Position numbers and translations under genes: made by a program | Source: Advenella sp. FME57 | GTDB taxonomy: Bacteria > Pseudomonadota > Gammaproteobacteria > Burkholderiales > Burkholderiaceae_B | Length of the DNA stretch: 64,000 bases | Reading direction: 5' to 3' | NCBI RefSeq assembly: GCF_014897675.1 | Contig: NZ_JABUXU010000008.1 | Location: 1 to 64,000 of the forward strand | In this document: one piece after another, positions 8,900 to 18,348 of the stretch | How positions within the stretch are numbered: position 1 is the first letter of the stretch | How the letters are laid out: every line of letters starts with the position of its first letter | The notes under the pieces: model-generated | Databases searched by the model: none | What the model was told of the DNA's origin: nothing | The model's input: the letters and a program-made list of their open reading frames with translations, nothing else

Positions 8900-10051
8900 T
8901 TACCGGGCGCGACGCCCCGCCAGAAAAACCGCGACAATGTCCCGGCTACGCTGCATCAGCAGCTGTCGGGTCTGCTGCATGGTATCTTTCAGCGACATGG
9001 GCCCGCCGGGCAGGCTGAACGCCGCAGTAATACCGCCATCATAGACTTTGGCGAAGTCTTCATGCAATGAGCCGGCCAGTGCGATCAGTGGCACCTGATG
9101 CTTTTGGGTCAGGGCGGCAATACCGGCGATGGTCTTGCCGCGCAGGGTTTGTGCATCCAGCCGTCCTTCGCCGGTAATGACCAGATCGGCCTTTTGTATG
9201 TGTTCGTCCAGACCCGCATATTCCGCCACCACCTCCACGCCTGGCTTGAACACCGCTTTCAGATAGGCCAGTGCCGCAAAGCCCAGCCCTCCGGCAGCGC
9301 CGGCGCCGGGCTGCTCGCGCACATCATGGCCGGTCGCCTGCGCCGTCATATCAGCAAAGTGGCTCAGTGCCGCATCCAGAAACTGCACGTCATCCGCGCT
9401 GGCGCCTTTTTGGGGACCGAAGATGGCTGAAGCGCCGTGCTCGCCGCACAAGGGGTTGTTGACATCTGAGGCGATCAGCCATTCGGTCTTGGCAACCCGG
9501 GGATCCAGGCCGGACAGATCAATGGCTGCCAGTTCGTAAAGGGCAGCAGGCCCCTGTTTCAGTGGATTGCCGGCCTTGTCCAGGAACCGGATGCCCAGCG
9601 CGCAGAGCAGGCCGGTGCCGGCATCATTGGTGGCAGACCCGCCCAGGCCCAGCACAATCCGCCGGGCGCCGTGATCCAGGGCGGCAGAGACCAGTTGACC
9701 CAGCCCATAGGTGCTGGCGCGTCGTACATCGCGTTTGTCTTCGGTAATCTGTTCCAGTCCTGCCGCGCTGGCCATTTCAATTACGGCGGTGTCGTCGTGC
9801 AGCATGATCCAGGCAGCTGTAATCGGTTCATCCAGCGCATTGACGGTGTCCAGCGTTTGCAGCGGGGCACCGGTACTGCCAGCGATGGCTTCAACGGTTC
9901 CTTCACCGCCGTCGGCCATTGGCATCAGTACCAGGGTGGCATCAGGAGCCACTGTTTTGATGCCATCGGCAATGGCCTGGGCCACCCCGGACGAGGACAG
10001 GCTCTCCTTGAACGAGTCCGGGGCTATCACGATATAAAGCGGTTCAGTCAT
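8900..10051 (-). CDS. Glycerate kinase (GlxK/GarK family)
   Basis: About 383 residues of the glycerate kinase type 1 family, with the N-terminus YIVIAPDSFKESLSS, then MADGGEGTVEAI and a C-terminal ITGEGRLDAQT. It phosphorylates D-glycerate (2-phosphoglycerate is the known product of this family) and so feeds lower glycolysis. Pyruvate kinase lies directly upstream, and the ATG at 10051 overlaps its stop by 8 bases (ATGACTGA), so the two steps are probably coexpressed. An in-frame start 12 bases further upstream is possible but less likely. Confidence 0.93.
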   Translation of the reverse strand: MTEPLYIVIAPDSFKESLSSSGVAQAIADGIKTVAPDATLVLMPMADGGEGTVEAIAGSTGAPLQTLDTVNALDEPITAAWIMLHDDTAVIEMASAAGLEQITEDKRDVRRASTYGLGQLVSAALDHGARRIVLGLGGSATNDAGTGLLCALGIRFLDKAGNPLKQGPAALYELAAIDLSGLDPRVAKTEWLIASDVNNPLCGEHGASAIFGPQKGASADDVQFLDAALSHFADMTAQATGHDVREQPGAGAAGGLGFAALAYLKAVFKPGVEVVAEYAGLDEHIQKADLVITGEGRLDAQTLRGKTIAGIAALTQKHQVPLIALAGSLHEDFAKVYDGGITAAFSLPGGPMSLKDTMQQTRQLLMQRSRDIVAVFLAGRRAR

Positions 10052-11513
10052 CAAGAAAATCATCCATACAAAGCAGTTTCATGCTGTTGGTTGCCCCGAT
10101 CACGCCATAGTGGTCCCCTTGCAGGAGCAGCACCCAATCGCCGCGATCGAGTGGTTGATATTTCAGCAGTTGCGCCATCGCGGCCCGTGCGACATCGGTC
10201 TCCTTGACTGCGGCCGGATCAAAGTCGACCGGGTACACGCCACGGAAAATGGCAACGCGGTTGCGGGTGCTGTCATGCGGTGTGAGGCAGTAAATGGGAA
10301 CCCCCGAACGAATACGCGACATGATAAGCGGCGTATGGCCACTTTCGCTTAGCGAGATAATGGCACGCACCTGGTGAAAATGGTTGGCCGCGTACATGGC
10401 GGCCAGCGCGATGGTTTCATCGAAGCGTGTAAACGTTTCGCCAAGCCGGTGGCGCGATTGCGTGGTGGTTGGGTGTTTTTCGGCACCCACGCAGATACGC
10501 GCCATGGCCTTGACCGTTTCCACTGGGTACAGGCCCGATGCGCTTTCACCCGACAGCATGACGGCATCGGTGTAATCGAGCACGGCATTGGCGACATCGG
10601 AAACTTCGGCGCGGGTCGGGAACGGGTGATTGATCATCGATTCCATCATTTGCGTGGCGGTAATCACAAATTTATTGAGGGTGCGCGCGTGGCGAATGAT
10701 CTTTTTCTGGATGCCGACCAGCTCGGCGTCGCCCACTTCCACGCCCAGGTCTCCGCGCGCAACCATGACGCCGTCACTGGCGGTAATGAGCTCGTCCAGG
10801 GCCTGGTCATCGGCAACTGCTTCGGCCCGCTCGATCTTGGCAACGATCCAGGCCGAACTGCCGGCCTCCTGGACCAGGCGCCGGGCTTCTTCCATATCCC
10901 GTCCATAGCGCGGAAAAGAAACGGCGACAAAATCGACGCCGATCTCTGCCGCCAGCACAATATCAGCCTTGTCTTTTTCTGTCAGGCTTGGTGCGGACAG
11001 TCCGCCACCGCGGCGATTGATGCCCTTGTTGTTGGACAGCTCGCCACCGGAGGTGACAGTCGTGTAGACGTTTTGCCCTTCAATTCGCACCACTTCAAGT
11101 ACGATCCGGCCATCGTCGAGCAGCAATTCATCACCCGGTCGGCAATCGGTAACCAGTTCGGGATAATCGATACCAACGATTTGTGCTGTGCCCTTGTCAT
11201 AAGGATAGTCGTTGGACAGGATGAATTCCTGGCCCTGTTCCAGCACGATTTTCTGGTTTTCGAAGCGGGCGATCCGGATTTTCGGGCCCTGCAAGTCGCC
11301 CATAATCGCAATATGCACATCAAGCTTGGATTCCAGCTTGCGAATGATCCGGGCGCGTTCGCGGTGGTCTTGTGCGTCGCCGTGCGAAAAATTAAAGCGG
11401 GCAACGTTCATGCCTGCCAGAATCATGGCTTCGATCTGGGCTTCGGATGTGGTGGCGGGGCCCAGTGTGGCAACAATCTTGGTACGACGTCTGGTGCTAA
11501 TCTGCTTAGTCAT
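10044..11513 (-). CDS. pyk: Pyruvate kinase
   Basis: 489 residues, the normal length. The N-terminus TKIVATLGPATTSEAQIEAM, the substrate/cation site VMVARGDLGVEV and the helix TATQMMESMI are characteristic. The enzyme converts phosphoenolpyruvate and ADP to pyruvate and ATP in the cytoplasm. The downstream glycerate kinase gene overlaps its end, which suggests a short operon linking glycerate use to pyruvate formation. A 398-codon open frame on the opposite strand is a composition artefact. Confidence 0.97.
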   Translation of the reverse strand: MTKQISTRRRTKIVATLGPATTSEAQIEAMILAGMNVARFNFSHGDAQDHRERARIIRKLESKLDVHIAIMGDLQGPKIRIARFENQKIVLEQGQEFILSNDYPYDKGTAQIVGIDYPELVTDCRPGDELLLDDGRIVLEVVRIEGQNVYTTVTSGGELSNNKGINRRGGGLSAPSLTEKDKADIVLAAEIGVDFVAVSFPRYGRDMEEARRLVQEAGSSAWIVAKIERAEAVADDQALDELITASDGVMVARGDLGVEVGDAELVGIQKKIIRHARTLNKFVITATQMMESMINHPFPTRAEVSDVANAVLDYTDAVMLSGESASGLYPVETVKAMARICVGAEKHPTTTQSRHRLGETFTRFDETIALAAMYAANHFHQVRAIISLSESGHTPLIMSRIRSGVPIYCLTPHDSTRNRVAIFRGVYPVDFDPAAVKETDVARAAMAQLLKYQPLDRGDWVLLLQGDHYGVIGATNSMKLLCMDDFLDD

Positions 11514-11580
11514 GTAGGCGATTCCTCGGGCGGACTCAACGGCGGGCAGCCGTTATGCTATCTGCGATAAACGGCTGAAT

Positions 11581-11994
11581 TCAACGCAGGCCGGTGCCGG
11601 CTGCAGTCAAATTTTTTCTCTCGATCAATTCGATTTTATATCCGTCAGGGTCCTGCACAAACGCGATAACCGTTGTACCACCCTTGACCGGTCCGGCTTC
11701 ACGTGTGACGTTGCCACCGGCCTGCTTGACGGCCTCACAGGCAGCATGGGCATCGGGTACGCCGATTGCAATGTGGCCATAGGCATCGCCCATATCGTAT
11801 TCGGAAACGCCATGGTTATAGGTCAGTTCCAGTTCGGCCTGATGGGGGTTGGCTTCAAAACCCAGGAAGGCCAGGCTGTATTGGTATTCGGGATTTTCCG
11901 AGCGTCGCAGCAGTTTCATACCGATAACATTTGTATAGAATTCAATGGATCGTTCCAGGTCGCCGACGCGTAACATGGTGTGTAGAAATTGCAT
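11581..11994 (-). CDS. gloA: Lactoylglutathione lyase (glyoxalase I)
   Basis: 137 residues from the ATG at 11994, which gives the standard N-terminus [20 protein letters not shown]. Metal ligands of the vicinal oxygen chelate fold are visible: His5 region, Glu in LELTYNHG, His in YGHIAIGV, and Glu in YKIELIERK. The enzyme isomerises the methylglyoxal-glutathione hemithioacetal to S-lactoylglutathione for detoxification. An in-frame upstream extension to 12129 has no family support. The gene sits just downstream of pyk's start region on the same strand as its neighbours. Confidence 0.95.
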   Translation of the reverse strand: MQFLHTMLRVGDLERSIEFYTNVIGMKLLRRSENPEYQYSLAFLGFEANPHQAELELTYNHGVSEYDMGDAYGHIAIGVPDAHAACEAVKQAGGNVTREAGPVKGGTTVIAFVQDPDGYKIELIERKNLTAAGTGLR

Positions 11995-12305
11995 GGTGTC
12001 CTCGTAATAATGATGATGTGTTTGCGTCCCGTGGACGCGAGTTTCTATCATACACGATCGTCGTGCGCGCAGCCGGCCCGCCAGTGAGTTTGGATGGCCG
12101 TTTGCCCGCCCGTGGCGGCGGTTTTGCAATTGTCATATGCCGGTGTTCGCAGACGGTGCATCGCTGCGACTTCGACGGCAAAAGGCAGGCAGGTCGCAGC
12201 ATTCCATTGCCCGTTCAAATGATCACGGTGCAATGCGGGACGGGACAGGAAGGGGCGGGTGCAATCGCCCTGTAAATGAAGATCGGGCGGCCCTCGCGTT
12301 GCGTG
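11995..12305. other. Intergenic stretch upstream of gloA
   Basis: 311 bases between the metallopeptidase gene end and the gloA start, on whose strand a gloA promoter is expected. Several short open frames occur here but none has a ribosome binding site or recognisable product. I see no repeat or RNA. Confidence 0.4.
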
Positions 12306-13106
12306 TCAGGCTTGCAGGGTGGGCAGGGTGGACATGTCGGTCGTTTTTAGTTTCTGCATGGCCGCTTCGTAGCCCGGCAGGATGATGCCGACTTGTTGCC
12401 AGAATCGCGCGCTGTGGTTCATCTGCTTCAAGTGGGCAAGTTCATGCGCGATGACATAGTCAATGATATCCGGTGTGAAGTGGATCAGCCGCCAGTTAAG
12501 GCGAATGCTGCCACTGCTATTGCACGAGCCCCAGCGGGCGCGGGCGCGCGACAGCCGCCATGCTTTAAACTGCAGGCCCGCATTGGTCGCAAGCGCGTGG
12601 ATGCGCAGGTCAAAATATTGTTGCGCCTGCGTCTGCAGCCAGTGGGCTGCGGCGGCGCGCCGCTGTTCTGCACTGGCATTGGCGGGCAAGGCAAGCCAAA
12701 GCGTGTCCTGGATCTGGGGATGAAAGTGCTCGCCATCAAAGCGTGCCTGGTGCGCGCCAGCATCAATGTCAATTGTAATAGTCGCGCCCAGATACGGAAG
12801 TTGTGTGCAAGCAAGCCAGGACTGTTGAGCCTGGTCGGCCGTTGCGTTGCGCTGGCGCCAGAAGTCCAGTTTCTTCTGGATCCACTCGGCTTTTTCCAGC
12901 ACGGCCTCGTCAATCTGCTTCAGCGAGACCCAGTAGGGCGCCGTCACGCGCAAGCCCTCACTGCCGATCACAAAGCCGATACTGCGGCGTCTGCTGCGTG
13001 CCAGGGTAAAGGTAATGAGCCCGTGTAAGGTTGCCACGTTGCGCAGGCGTGCGCCCTCGGGCAGGCTTGGAGTAGACGTACGGAATAGTTCAGACTGCGA
13101 CGTCAT
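12306..13106 (-). CDS. YgjP-type zinc metallopeptidase (DUF45/M48-like)
   Basis: About 266 residues. The zinc motif HELAHLKQMNHSARFW near the C-terminus and the preceding RARWGSCNSSGSIRLNWRL are diagnostic of the YgjP/DUF45 (WLM-related) metallopeptidases, whose substrates are unknown. The cytoplasmic protein has no signal peptide. The start MTSQSELF at 13106 overlaps the end of plsC by 17 bases, so the gene belongs to the plsC-gmhB-glyS-glyQ run. A longer N-terminus (start at 13154) would lie entirely inside plsC and lacks support. Confidence 0.85.
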   Translation of the reverse strand: MTSQSELFRTSTPSLPEGARLRNVATLHGLITFTLARSRRRSIGFVIGSEGLRVTAPYWVSLKQIDEAVLEKAEWIQKKLDFWRQRNATADQAQQSWLACTQLPYLGATITIDIDAGAHQARFDGEHFHPQIQDTLWLALPANASAEQRRAAAAHWLQTQAQQYFDLRIHALATNAGLQFKAWRLSRARARWGSCNSSGSIRLNWRLIHFTPDIIDYVIAHELAHLKQMNHSARFWQQVGIILPGYEAAMQKLKTTDMSTLPTLQA

Positions 13107-13824
13107 GATAGCGTTCGGGATTGAGCACACGCATTTCACCTTCGATCCAGTCACGCACCTCTTTCATGACTTCGTCTGGCGTCCTGCCTGCCGGTTCAAT
13201 TGGCGGGCCAAAGGAAATGGTAACCACGCCCGGTTTTTTGGTGAACGGTTTTTTGGGCCAGCACTCCCCGGCATTATGCGCGACCGGAATGATCGGCGTG
13301 TTGGCATGGACGGCCAGTCGTGTGCCGCCCAGCTTGTAGGCGCCGGCCTGACCCGGCGGGATGCGTGTTCCTTCGGGAAAGAGTACGGGAGAGCGGCCTT
13401 CGGCCAGGCGCTGGGTGCCGATTTCCATGACCTGCTGCATGGCATTTTTCCCTTTCTGCCGATTGATGGCTATATTGCGCAGACTGGCCAGGCCCCAGCC
13501 AAAAAAAGGAATGTAATTGAGTTCCTTTTTATAGACGAAGCAAGCCGGCCGGCGCAGAAACCAGGCAAAAAACATGGTCTCGTAGGTAGATTGATGCTTG
13601 CTCAGATAAATAACCGGTGCATCGGGGACATGGTGCAGGCCTTTTATTTCGTAGCGAATGCCGACAAATATTTTGGCAGCCCAAATCACCATGCGTGGCC
13701 AGCCTGCGGTATAGCGATAGCGCCAGATAAAGGGCAGCGGCAATACCAGCATGCAGCCGATGGCGTAGGGTACAACGGTTACTGCCTGAAAAAGCAGAAA
13801 AAGAATAGAGCGCAAAAAGAGCAT
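13090..13824 (-). CDS. plsC: 1-acyl-sn-glycerol-3-phosphate acyltransferase (PlsC family)
   Basis: About 244 residues from the ATG at 13824, two bases after the gmhB stop. Hydrophobic segments lie at about 3-35. The acyltransferase motif I appears as SKHQSTYET (a variant of HX4D with Glu/Gln-rich surroundings), motif III as LFPEGTR and motif IV as PIIPVAHNAG. The enzyme would make phosphatidic acid at the inner membrane. The usual Asp of HX4D is replaced: H-Q-S-T-Y-E, as seen in other PlsC-like proteins of betaproteobacteria, so activity on another acceptor is possible. It is embedded in an overlapping gene run. Confidence 0.88.
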   Translation of the reverse strand: MLFLRSILFLLFQAVTVVPYAIGCMLVLPLPFIWRYRYTAGWPRMVIWAAKIFVGIRYEIKGLHHVPDAPVIYLSKHQSTYETMFFAWFLRRPACFVYKKELNYIPFFGWGLASLRNIAINRQKGKNAMQQVMEIGTQRLAEGRSPVLFPEGTRIPPGQAGAYKLGGTRLAVHANTPIIPVAHNAGECWPKKPFTKKPGVVTISFGPPIEPAGRTPDEVMKEVRDWIEGEMRVLNPERYHDVAV

Positions 13825-13826
13825 GA

Positions 13827-14366
13827 TCAGGATTCCGTAAGCCAGCTTTCGACCACATCGGCCAGGGTAGGCCTGATTTGTACTGATTCGGGCAGACCGG
13901 GGTCGTTGCGGGTCTTCTGTCCGTTGCCAGTTTCCACCAACCAGGTCTGGCATCCAGCTACATGTGCAGCGGTGATATCCCTGAGGGAATCGCCGACACA
14001 CACGACTTCGTGGGCAGGTGCATCATAGCGTTTGAGTATTTCCAGGAACATGCCGGGCAGTGGCTTGCGGCAGCTGCATCCGGCATCCGGCAGATGCGGG
14101 CACATGAAAATAGCGTCAATGTGGCCACCCAACGCAGCCAGTTGCTGTTGCATTTTCTGGTGAATGGCGGTCAGGTCATCGGGCGTGAATAGCCCTCGTC
14201 CCAGGCCAGACTGATTGGTGGCCACGACCACCTTCCAGCCGGCGCGGCTAAGACGGGCAATGGCTTCAAGACTGCCGGGCAGGGCCACCCATTCATCGGC
14301 AGATTTAATGAAATCCGGCCGATCTTCGTTGATGACGCCGTCGCGATCAAGAATGGCCAGCTTCAT
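13827..14366 (-). CDS. gmhB: D-glycero-beta-D-manno-heptose-1,7-bisphosphate 7-phosphatase
   Basis: 179 residues of the HAD histidinol-phosphatase-like class. Motif I is ILDRDGVINED and motif II is VVATNQSG. The zinc-binding loop CPHLPDAGCSCRKPLPGM carries its Cys and His ligands, and motif IV is CVGDSLRDI. GmhB removes the C7 phosphate during ADP-heptose synthesis for the LPS core. The start overlaps the stop of glyS by 4 bases (ATGA), and plsC follows after 2 bases. Confidence 0.95.
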   Translation of the reverse strand: MKLAILDRDGVINEDRPDFIKSADEWVALPGSLEAIARLSRAGWKVVVATNQSGLGRGLFTPDDLTAIHQKMQQQLAALGGHIDAIFMCPHLPDAGCSCRKPLPGMFLEILKRYDAPAHEVVCVGDSLRDITAAHVAGCQTWLVETGNGQKTRNDPGLPESVQIRPTLADVVESWLTES

Positions 14367-16498
14367 TGGGCCAGCCTTGAAATATCGGCCACCAGATTCA
14401 TGGTGGCGTGCAGTTGCGACAGCAAGGCCAGGCGATTGTTGCGAACGGCCGGGTCATCGGCCATCACCATCACATGGGTAAAGAAGTCATCTACGGCACT
14501 GCGGGTTTGCGCCACCGCCGCCAGGCTTTTCTCAAAATGTCCCTGGGCAGCGTCCGCGTGCGCCGCTGCTTCGATTCCATGCAGCGCATCGTACAGTGCT
14601 TTTTCGGCAGGTTCGGTGAAAAGGGACGGCTCAATGGCAGGCAGGCTGCCTTCGGTTTTTTTCAGTAGATTGCCGATTCGTTTGTTGGCCGCGGCCAGGC
14701 TTTCTGCTTCCGGCAATTGGGCAAACGCCGTTACGGCCTTGATCCTTGCGGCCACTTCCTGCAGCGCAGGCTGCACGGCGATCACTGCATCCACCACGGA
14801 TTTTGCATAGTTGCCGCTGAGCTGATTGCGATATCGTTCATAGATATAGATCAGCACCTCGTCTGCCGTATCCGAATGCAGCGTGCCGGCGTTGAAGGTG
14901 CCCATGGCAAAAGCCAGCAACGCCGGCAGATTAAAGCGTGTTGGGTTCGCTGGTGCGGCGGCCAGATAGCCGCCGGCCGCCAGCTGCTCAACCGCACTGA
15001 TAATGCCCAGCGCCGCGCGGCGCAGCCCGAACGGGTCGCGTTCACCTGAAGGCTGCAACCCGATGCCCCAGATGCCGACCAGCGTTTCAATGCGTTCGGC
15101 AATGAACAGGATGGCCGAGATCAGGTTATCGTCGTTGACGGGGGTATCGAACCGTGTGCGGTACTGGCCGTTGAGCGCCTGGACCACTTGAGCGGGCTCG
15201 CCATCGGCCTGGGCGTAGTAGCCGCCCATGATACCTTGCAGCTCGGGAAACTCCCCAACCATATTAGAAGTCAGATCGGCCTTGGCAAGCTGCGCTGCGC
15301 GGTCGGCCAGGGCGACTTTGGCGTTCAGGTCCTCGGCAAGGCGCGAACTGATGCGACGCAGACGTTCGATACGGTCATGCTGGGAACCGAGCTTGTTGTG
15401 ATAGACGATATTGTCCAGTTGCGCAACACGCGAGGCCAGTGGCAGCTTTCTATCGGTCTCGAAAAAGAATTCGGCATCGGCCAGGCGGGGGCGGATTACC
15501 CGTTCGTTGCCCTGGATAATATGATGCGGATCGGCCACGTGCATATTACTGACGATCAGGAATTTGTGGATCAGTCTGCCGCTGGCCGGATCGAACAGCG
15601 GAAAATACTTCTGATTCAGACGCATAGTCAGAATCAGGCATTCCTGCGGCACAGCCAGAAATTTCTCATCGAATTGCCCGACATAAACGGTCGGGTGTTC
15701 AACCAGGGCAGTCACCTCGTCCAGTAGCGGCGTTACCTCTGCTTCGTCCCCCAGCGAGGCGCCCAGCGTTTTTACGGACTCATCAAGCTGCTGGCGGATG
15801 GCGGTGCGGCGCGCTTCGAAAGAGGCGATGACACGGCCTTTGTCAGCCAGCGTCGCTTCATAGTCATCTGCATGGGCCAGGGTGATGGGGCCTTCGCTCA
15901 TGAAGCGGTGGCCGTGTGTGCTGTTGCCGGCTTCGATACCCAGAATGGTGACGGGCAACACTGTACTGCCGTGTAGCACGACCAGGCCATGGACCGGCCG
16001 CACAAAACGTACGCTTGTCTGGCCGTCGGCCAATTGATAACGCATGACCTTGGGAATGGGCAGGTCTGCCAATGCCGATTCAATGGCGGCCTGCAGCACA
16101 TTTTGCAATTGCGCACCGGCAGCGGTGCCATGGGCAACCAGGTATTCCTGCTTGCCATCGGATTCACGGGCAAGTTCTGCCGGCGTCAGGTGCGACAGAT
16201 TTTTCGCCGCCAGTTTTTTCTGCAGGGCGGGCGTGGCCTGGCCATTTGCATCCAGGCCCACTTTGACAGGCATGAGTTTTTCGGAAAACGGCTGGTCGGC
16301 AGCGACCGCAAGTACGCTGCTTAACTGCGCTGCCAGCCGGCGCGGGGTCGCATAGCATTGGGTCACATTGTCGGGACCCAGCAAATGCTGTTTGGCCAGA
16401 GCCTGCGCGAGGCTGTCGGCGAACGTCTGTCCGAGTTTTTGCAGGGCCCGCGGTGGTAGTTCTTCGGTAAACAGTTCAACAAGTAAGGGCGAATTCAT
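14363..16498 (-). CDS. glyS: Glycine--tRNA ligase beta subunit
   Basis: 711 residues, beginning [20 protein letters not shown], the typical GlyS N-terminus, and ending in the anticodon-binding DALR-like region with [19 protein letters not shown]. It forms the alpha2beta2 synthetase with GlyQ and charges tRNA-Gly. It overlaps glyQ (upstream) and gmhB (downstream) by 4 bases each, giving tight translational coupling. Confidence 0.97.
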   Translation of the reverse strand: MNSPLLVELFTEELPPRALQKLGQTFADSLAQALAKQHLLGPDNVTQCYATPRRLAAQLSSVLAVAADQPFSEKLMPVKVGLDANGQATPALQKKLAAKNLSHLTPAELARESDGKQEYLVAHGTAAGAQLQNVLQAAIESALADLPIPKVMRYQLADGQTSVRFVRPVHGLVVLHGSTVLPVTILGIEAGNSTHGHRFMSEGPITLAHADDYEATLADKGRVIASFEARRTAIRQQLDESVKTLGASLGDEAEVTPLLDEVTALVEHPTVYVGQFDEKFLAVPQECLILTMRLNQKYFPLFDPASGRLIHKFLIVSNMHVADPHHIIQGNERVIRPRLADAEFFFETDRKLPLASRVAQLDNIVYHNKLGSQHDRIERLRRISSRLAEDLNAKVALADRAAQLAKADLTSNMVGEFPELQGIMGGYYAQADGEPAQVVQALNGQYRTRFDTPVNDDNLISAILFIAERIETLVGIWGIGLQPSGERDPFGLRRAALGIISAVEQLAAGGYLAAAPANPTRFNLPALLAFAMGTFNAGTLHSDTADEVLIYIYERYRNQLSGNYAKSVVDAVIAVQPALQEVAARIKAVTAFAQLPEAESLAAANKRIGNLLKKTEGSLPAIEPSLFTEPAEKALYDALHGIEAAAHADAAQGHFEKSLAAVAQTRSAVDDFFTHVMVMADDPAVRNNRLALLSQLHATMNLVADISRLAQ

Positions 16499-17397
16499 GA
16501 TACTGCCTTGTTATTCTTGAGCATAGGGAAGCCGAGTTGCTCGCGTGAATCATAGTAGGCCTGGGCGACCTTGCGCGACAGATTGCGGATGCGGCCGATA
16601 TAGGCAGCGCGTTCCGTTACGCTGATGGCGCCGCGCGCGTCAAGCATATTGAATGTGTGGGCAGCCTTCAGGACCGATTCATACGCAGGCAGGGCCAGCG
16701 GAATCTCGACCAGACGGGCGGCTTCTTTTTCGTAGTCGTTAAAATGCGCAAACAACATATCGGTATTGGCATATTCAAAGTTGTAGGTCGACTGTTCCAC
16801 TTCGTTCTGGTGGAACACATCGCGATACAGCACTTTTTCACCATTGGGTCGCAAGGTCCACACCAGGTCGTAAACGCTTTCCACATCCTGCAGATACATG
16901 GCCAACCGTTCCAGGCCGTACGTGATTTCACCCAGGGTGGCAGGGCAGTCCAGGCCGCCCACCTGTTGGAAATACGTAAACTGGGTCACTTCCATGCCAT
17001 TGAGCCAGACTTCCCAGCCCAGTCCCCAGGCGCCGAGTGTGGGGTTTTCCCAATCGTCTTCGACGAAGCGGATGTCATGCTCCTGTGGGTTGATGCCCAG
17101 TGCCTTAAGAGAGCCGATGTACAGGTCCAGAATATCCGGCGGCGCCGGCTTGAGGACAACCTGGTATTGATAATAATGCTGCAGGCGGTTCGGATTTTCG
17201 CCATAGCGACCATCCTTGGGGCGGCGCGACGGTTGCACATAGGCAGCGTGCCACGGCTCGGGCCCGATGGCGCGCAGAAACGTGGCAGTGTGCGATGTAC
17301 CGGCTCCCACTTCCATATCGTAGGGCTGCAGCAGCGCGCAACCTTGGGTATCCCAGTATTCCTGGAGTTTCAGGATAATCTGCTGAAAAGTTAGCAT
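16495..17397 (-). CDS. glyQ: Glycine--tRNA ligase alpha subunit
   Basis: About 300 residues from the ATG at 17397 ([20 protein letters not shown]), the normal GlyQ start. An in-frame extension to 17484 gives an atypical N-terminus. The class II synthetase core is shown by [20 protein letters not shown] and [19 protein letters not shown]. It is the first gene of the long minus-strand run and is divergent from the crotonase gene at 17557, so its promoter lies in 17398-17556. Confidence 0.97.
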   Translation of the reverse strand: MLTFQQIILKLQEYWDTQGCALLQPYDMEVGAGTSHTATFLRAIGPEPWHAAYVQPSRRPKDGRYGENPNRLQHYYQYQVVLKPAPPDILDLYIGSLKALGINPQEHDIRFVEDDWENPTLGAWGLGWEVWLNGMEVTQFTYFQQVGGLDCPATLGEITYGLERLAMYLQDVESVYDLVWTLRPNGEKVLYRDVFHQNEVEQSTYNFEYANTDMLFAHFNDYEKEAARLVEIPLALPAYESVLKAAHTFNMLDARGAISVTERAAYIGRIRNLSRKVAQAYYDSREQLGFPMLKNNKAVS

Positions 17398-17556
17398 GGA
17401 CGGACTCAAGATAATTAGAAAAAGCTGAATCGCCGATTTTAACGGATTTGCTGCGGTATTCGGCTGTTTCTTGCAAGATGGCAACCATATGGGCGGATTT
17501 TGCGCGCGGAATGATTTAAAGTTCTGGTATCCCGAAAATGGCAGTCTGGAGATCTC

Positions 17557-18324
17557 ATGTCTGAATTAATCAAGTCTGAAATACGTGGTCGCGTCCTTAT
17601 TCTGACGATCAATCGTCCCGAGGCGCGCAACGCGCTCACCTACGACACTTCATTTGCGCTGGCCGATGCGCTGGACCGGCTTGACGCCGATGACAATCTG
17701 ACCGTCGGTATCTTGCGCGGTGAAGGCAATACCTTTTGCTCTGGCATGGATCTGAAGGAATTTGCCCGTACCCAGCGCCGTGCGGTGGTTCCGGGACGCG
17801 GGCTGGGCGGGCTGGCCGAAGCGCCACCGGCCAAGCCGCTGATTGCCGCCGTTGAAGGCTATGCGCTGGCCGGCGGGTTTGAGCTGGCCCTGGCCTGCGA
17901 CCTGATTGTCGCCGCCGATAACGCCAGTTTCGGGCTGCCCGAAGTCAAGCGTGGTCTGGTCCCCGGATCGGGCGGCATGTTGCGCCTGCCACGCCGGCTG
18001 CCGTACCACGTCGCCATGGAAGCCCTGCTGACTGGCGATATGATTGCCGCAAAACGCGCTCACGAGCTCGGTTTGGTCAACGATCTGGTGGAACCCGGCA
18101 CGGCACTGGAAGCTGCGTTAAAATTGGCAGAGAAGATCGCTGCAAACGGGCCGCTGGCGGTTCGCACGGTCAAGCAGATCGTGACCGAGTCCCAGGACTG
18201 GCGCTCAGACGATATGTTTGCCCTGCAGAACCCCCGCATGGCCCACATTTTTTCATCGGAAGATGCCAAGGAAGGCGCGACTGCCTTCGCCGAAAAACGT
18301 CCGCCCGTCTGGAAGGGCAGGTAA
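17557..18324 (+). CDS. Enoyl-CoA hydratase/isomerase family protein (crotonase)
   Basis: 255 residues. The crotonase signature is present: the CoA-binding [15 protein letters not shown], the oxyanion-hole region [16 protein letters not shown] and the active-site strand [11 protein letters not shown]. The family hydrates or isomerises enoyl-CoA thioesters in fatty-acid or aromatic-acid breakdown; the exact substrate cannot be told. The Glu that hydratases carry in the second active-site segment appears as PEVKRGLVP, consistent with catalysis. It precedes fumarase by 24 bases on the same strand. Confidence 0.88.
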   Translation: MSELIKSEIRGRVLILTINRPEARNALTYDTSFALADALDRLDADDNLTVGILRGEGNTFCSGMDLKEFARTQRRAVVPGRGLGGLAEAPPAKPLIAAVEGYALAGGFELALACDLIVAADNASFGLPEVKRGLVPGSGGMLRLPRRLPYHVAMEALLTGDMIAAKRAHELGLVNDLVEPGTALEAALKLAEKIAANGPLAVRTVKQIVTESQDWRSDDMFALQNPRMAHIFSSEDAKEGATAFAEKRPPVWKGR

Positions 18325-18348
18325 CTTTTACTAGCAAATACATTAATC

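Noticed and set aside
10374-11570. A 398-codon open frame opposite to pyruvate kinase
   Set aside because: Its composition follows from the GC-rich third positions of pyk on the other strand; no motif, no ribosome binding site.
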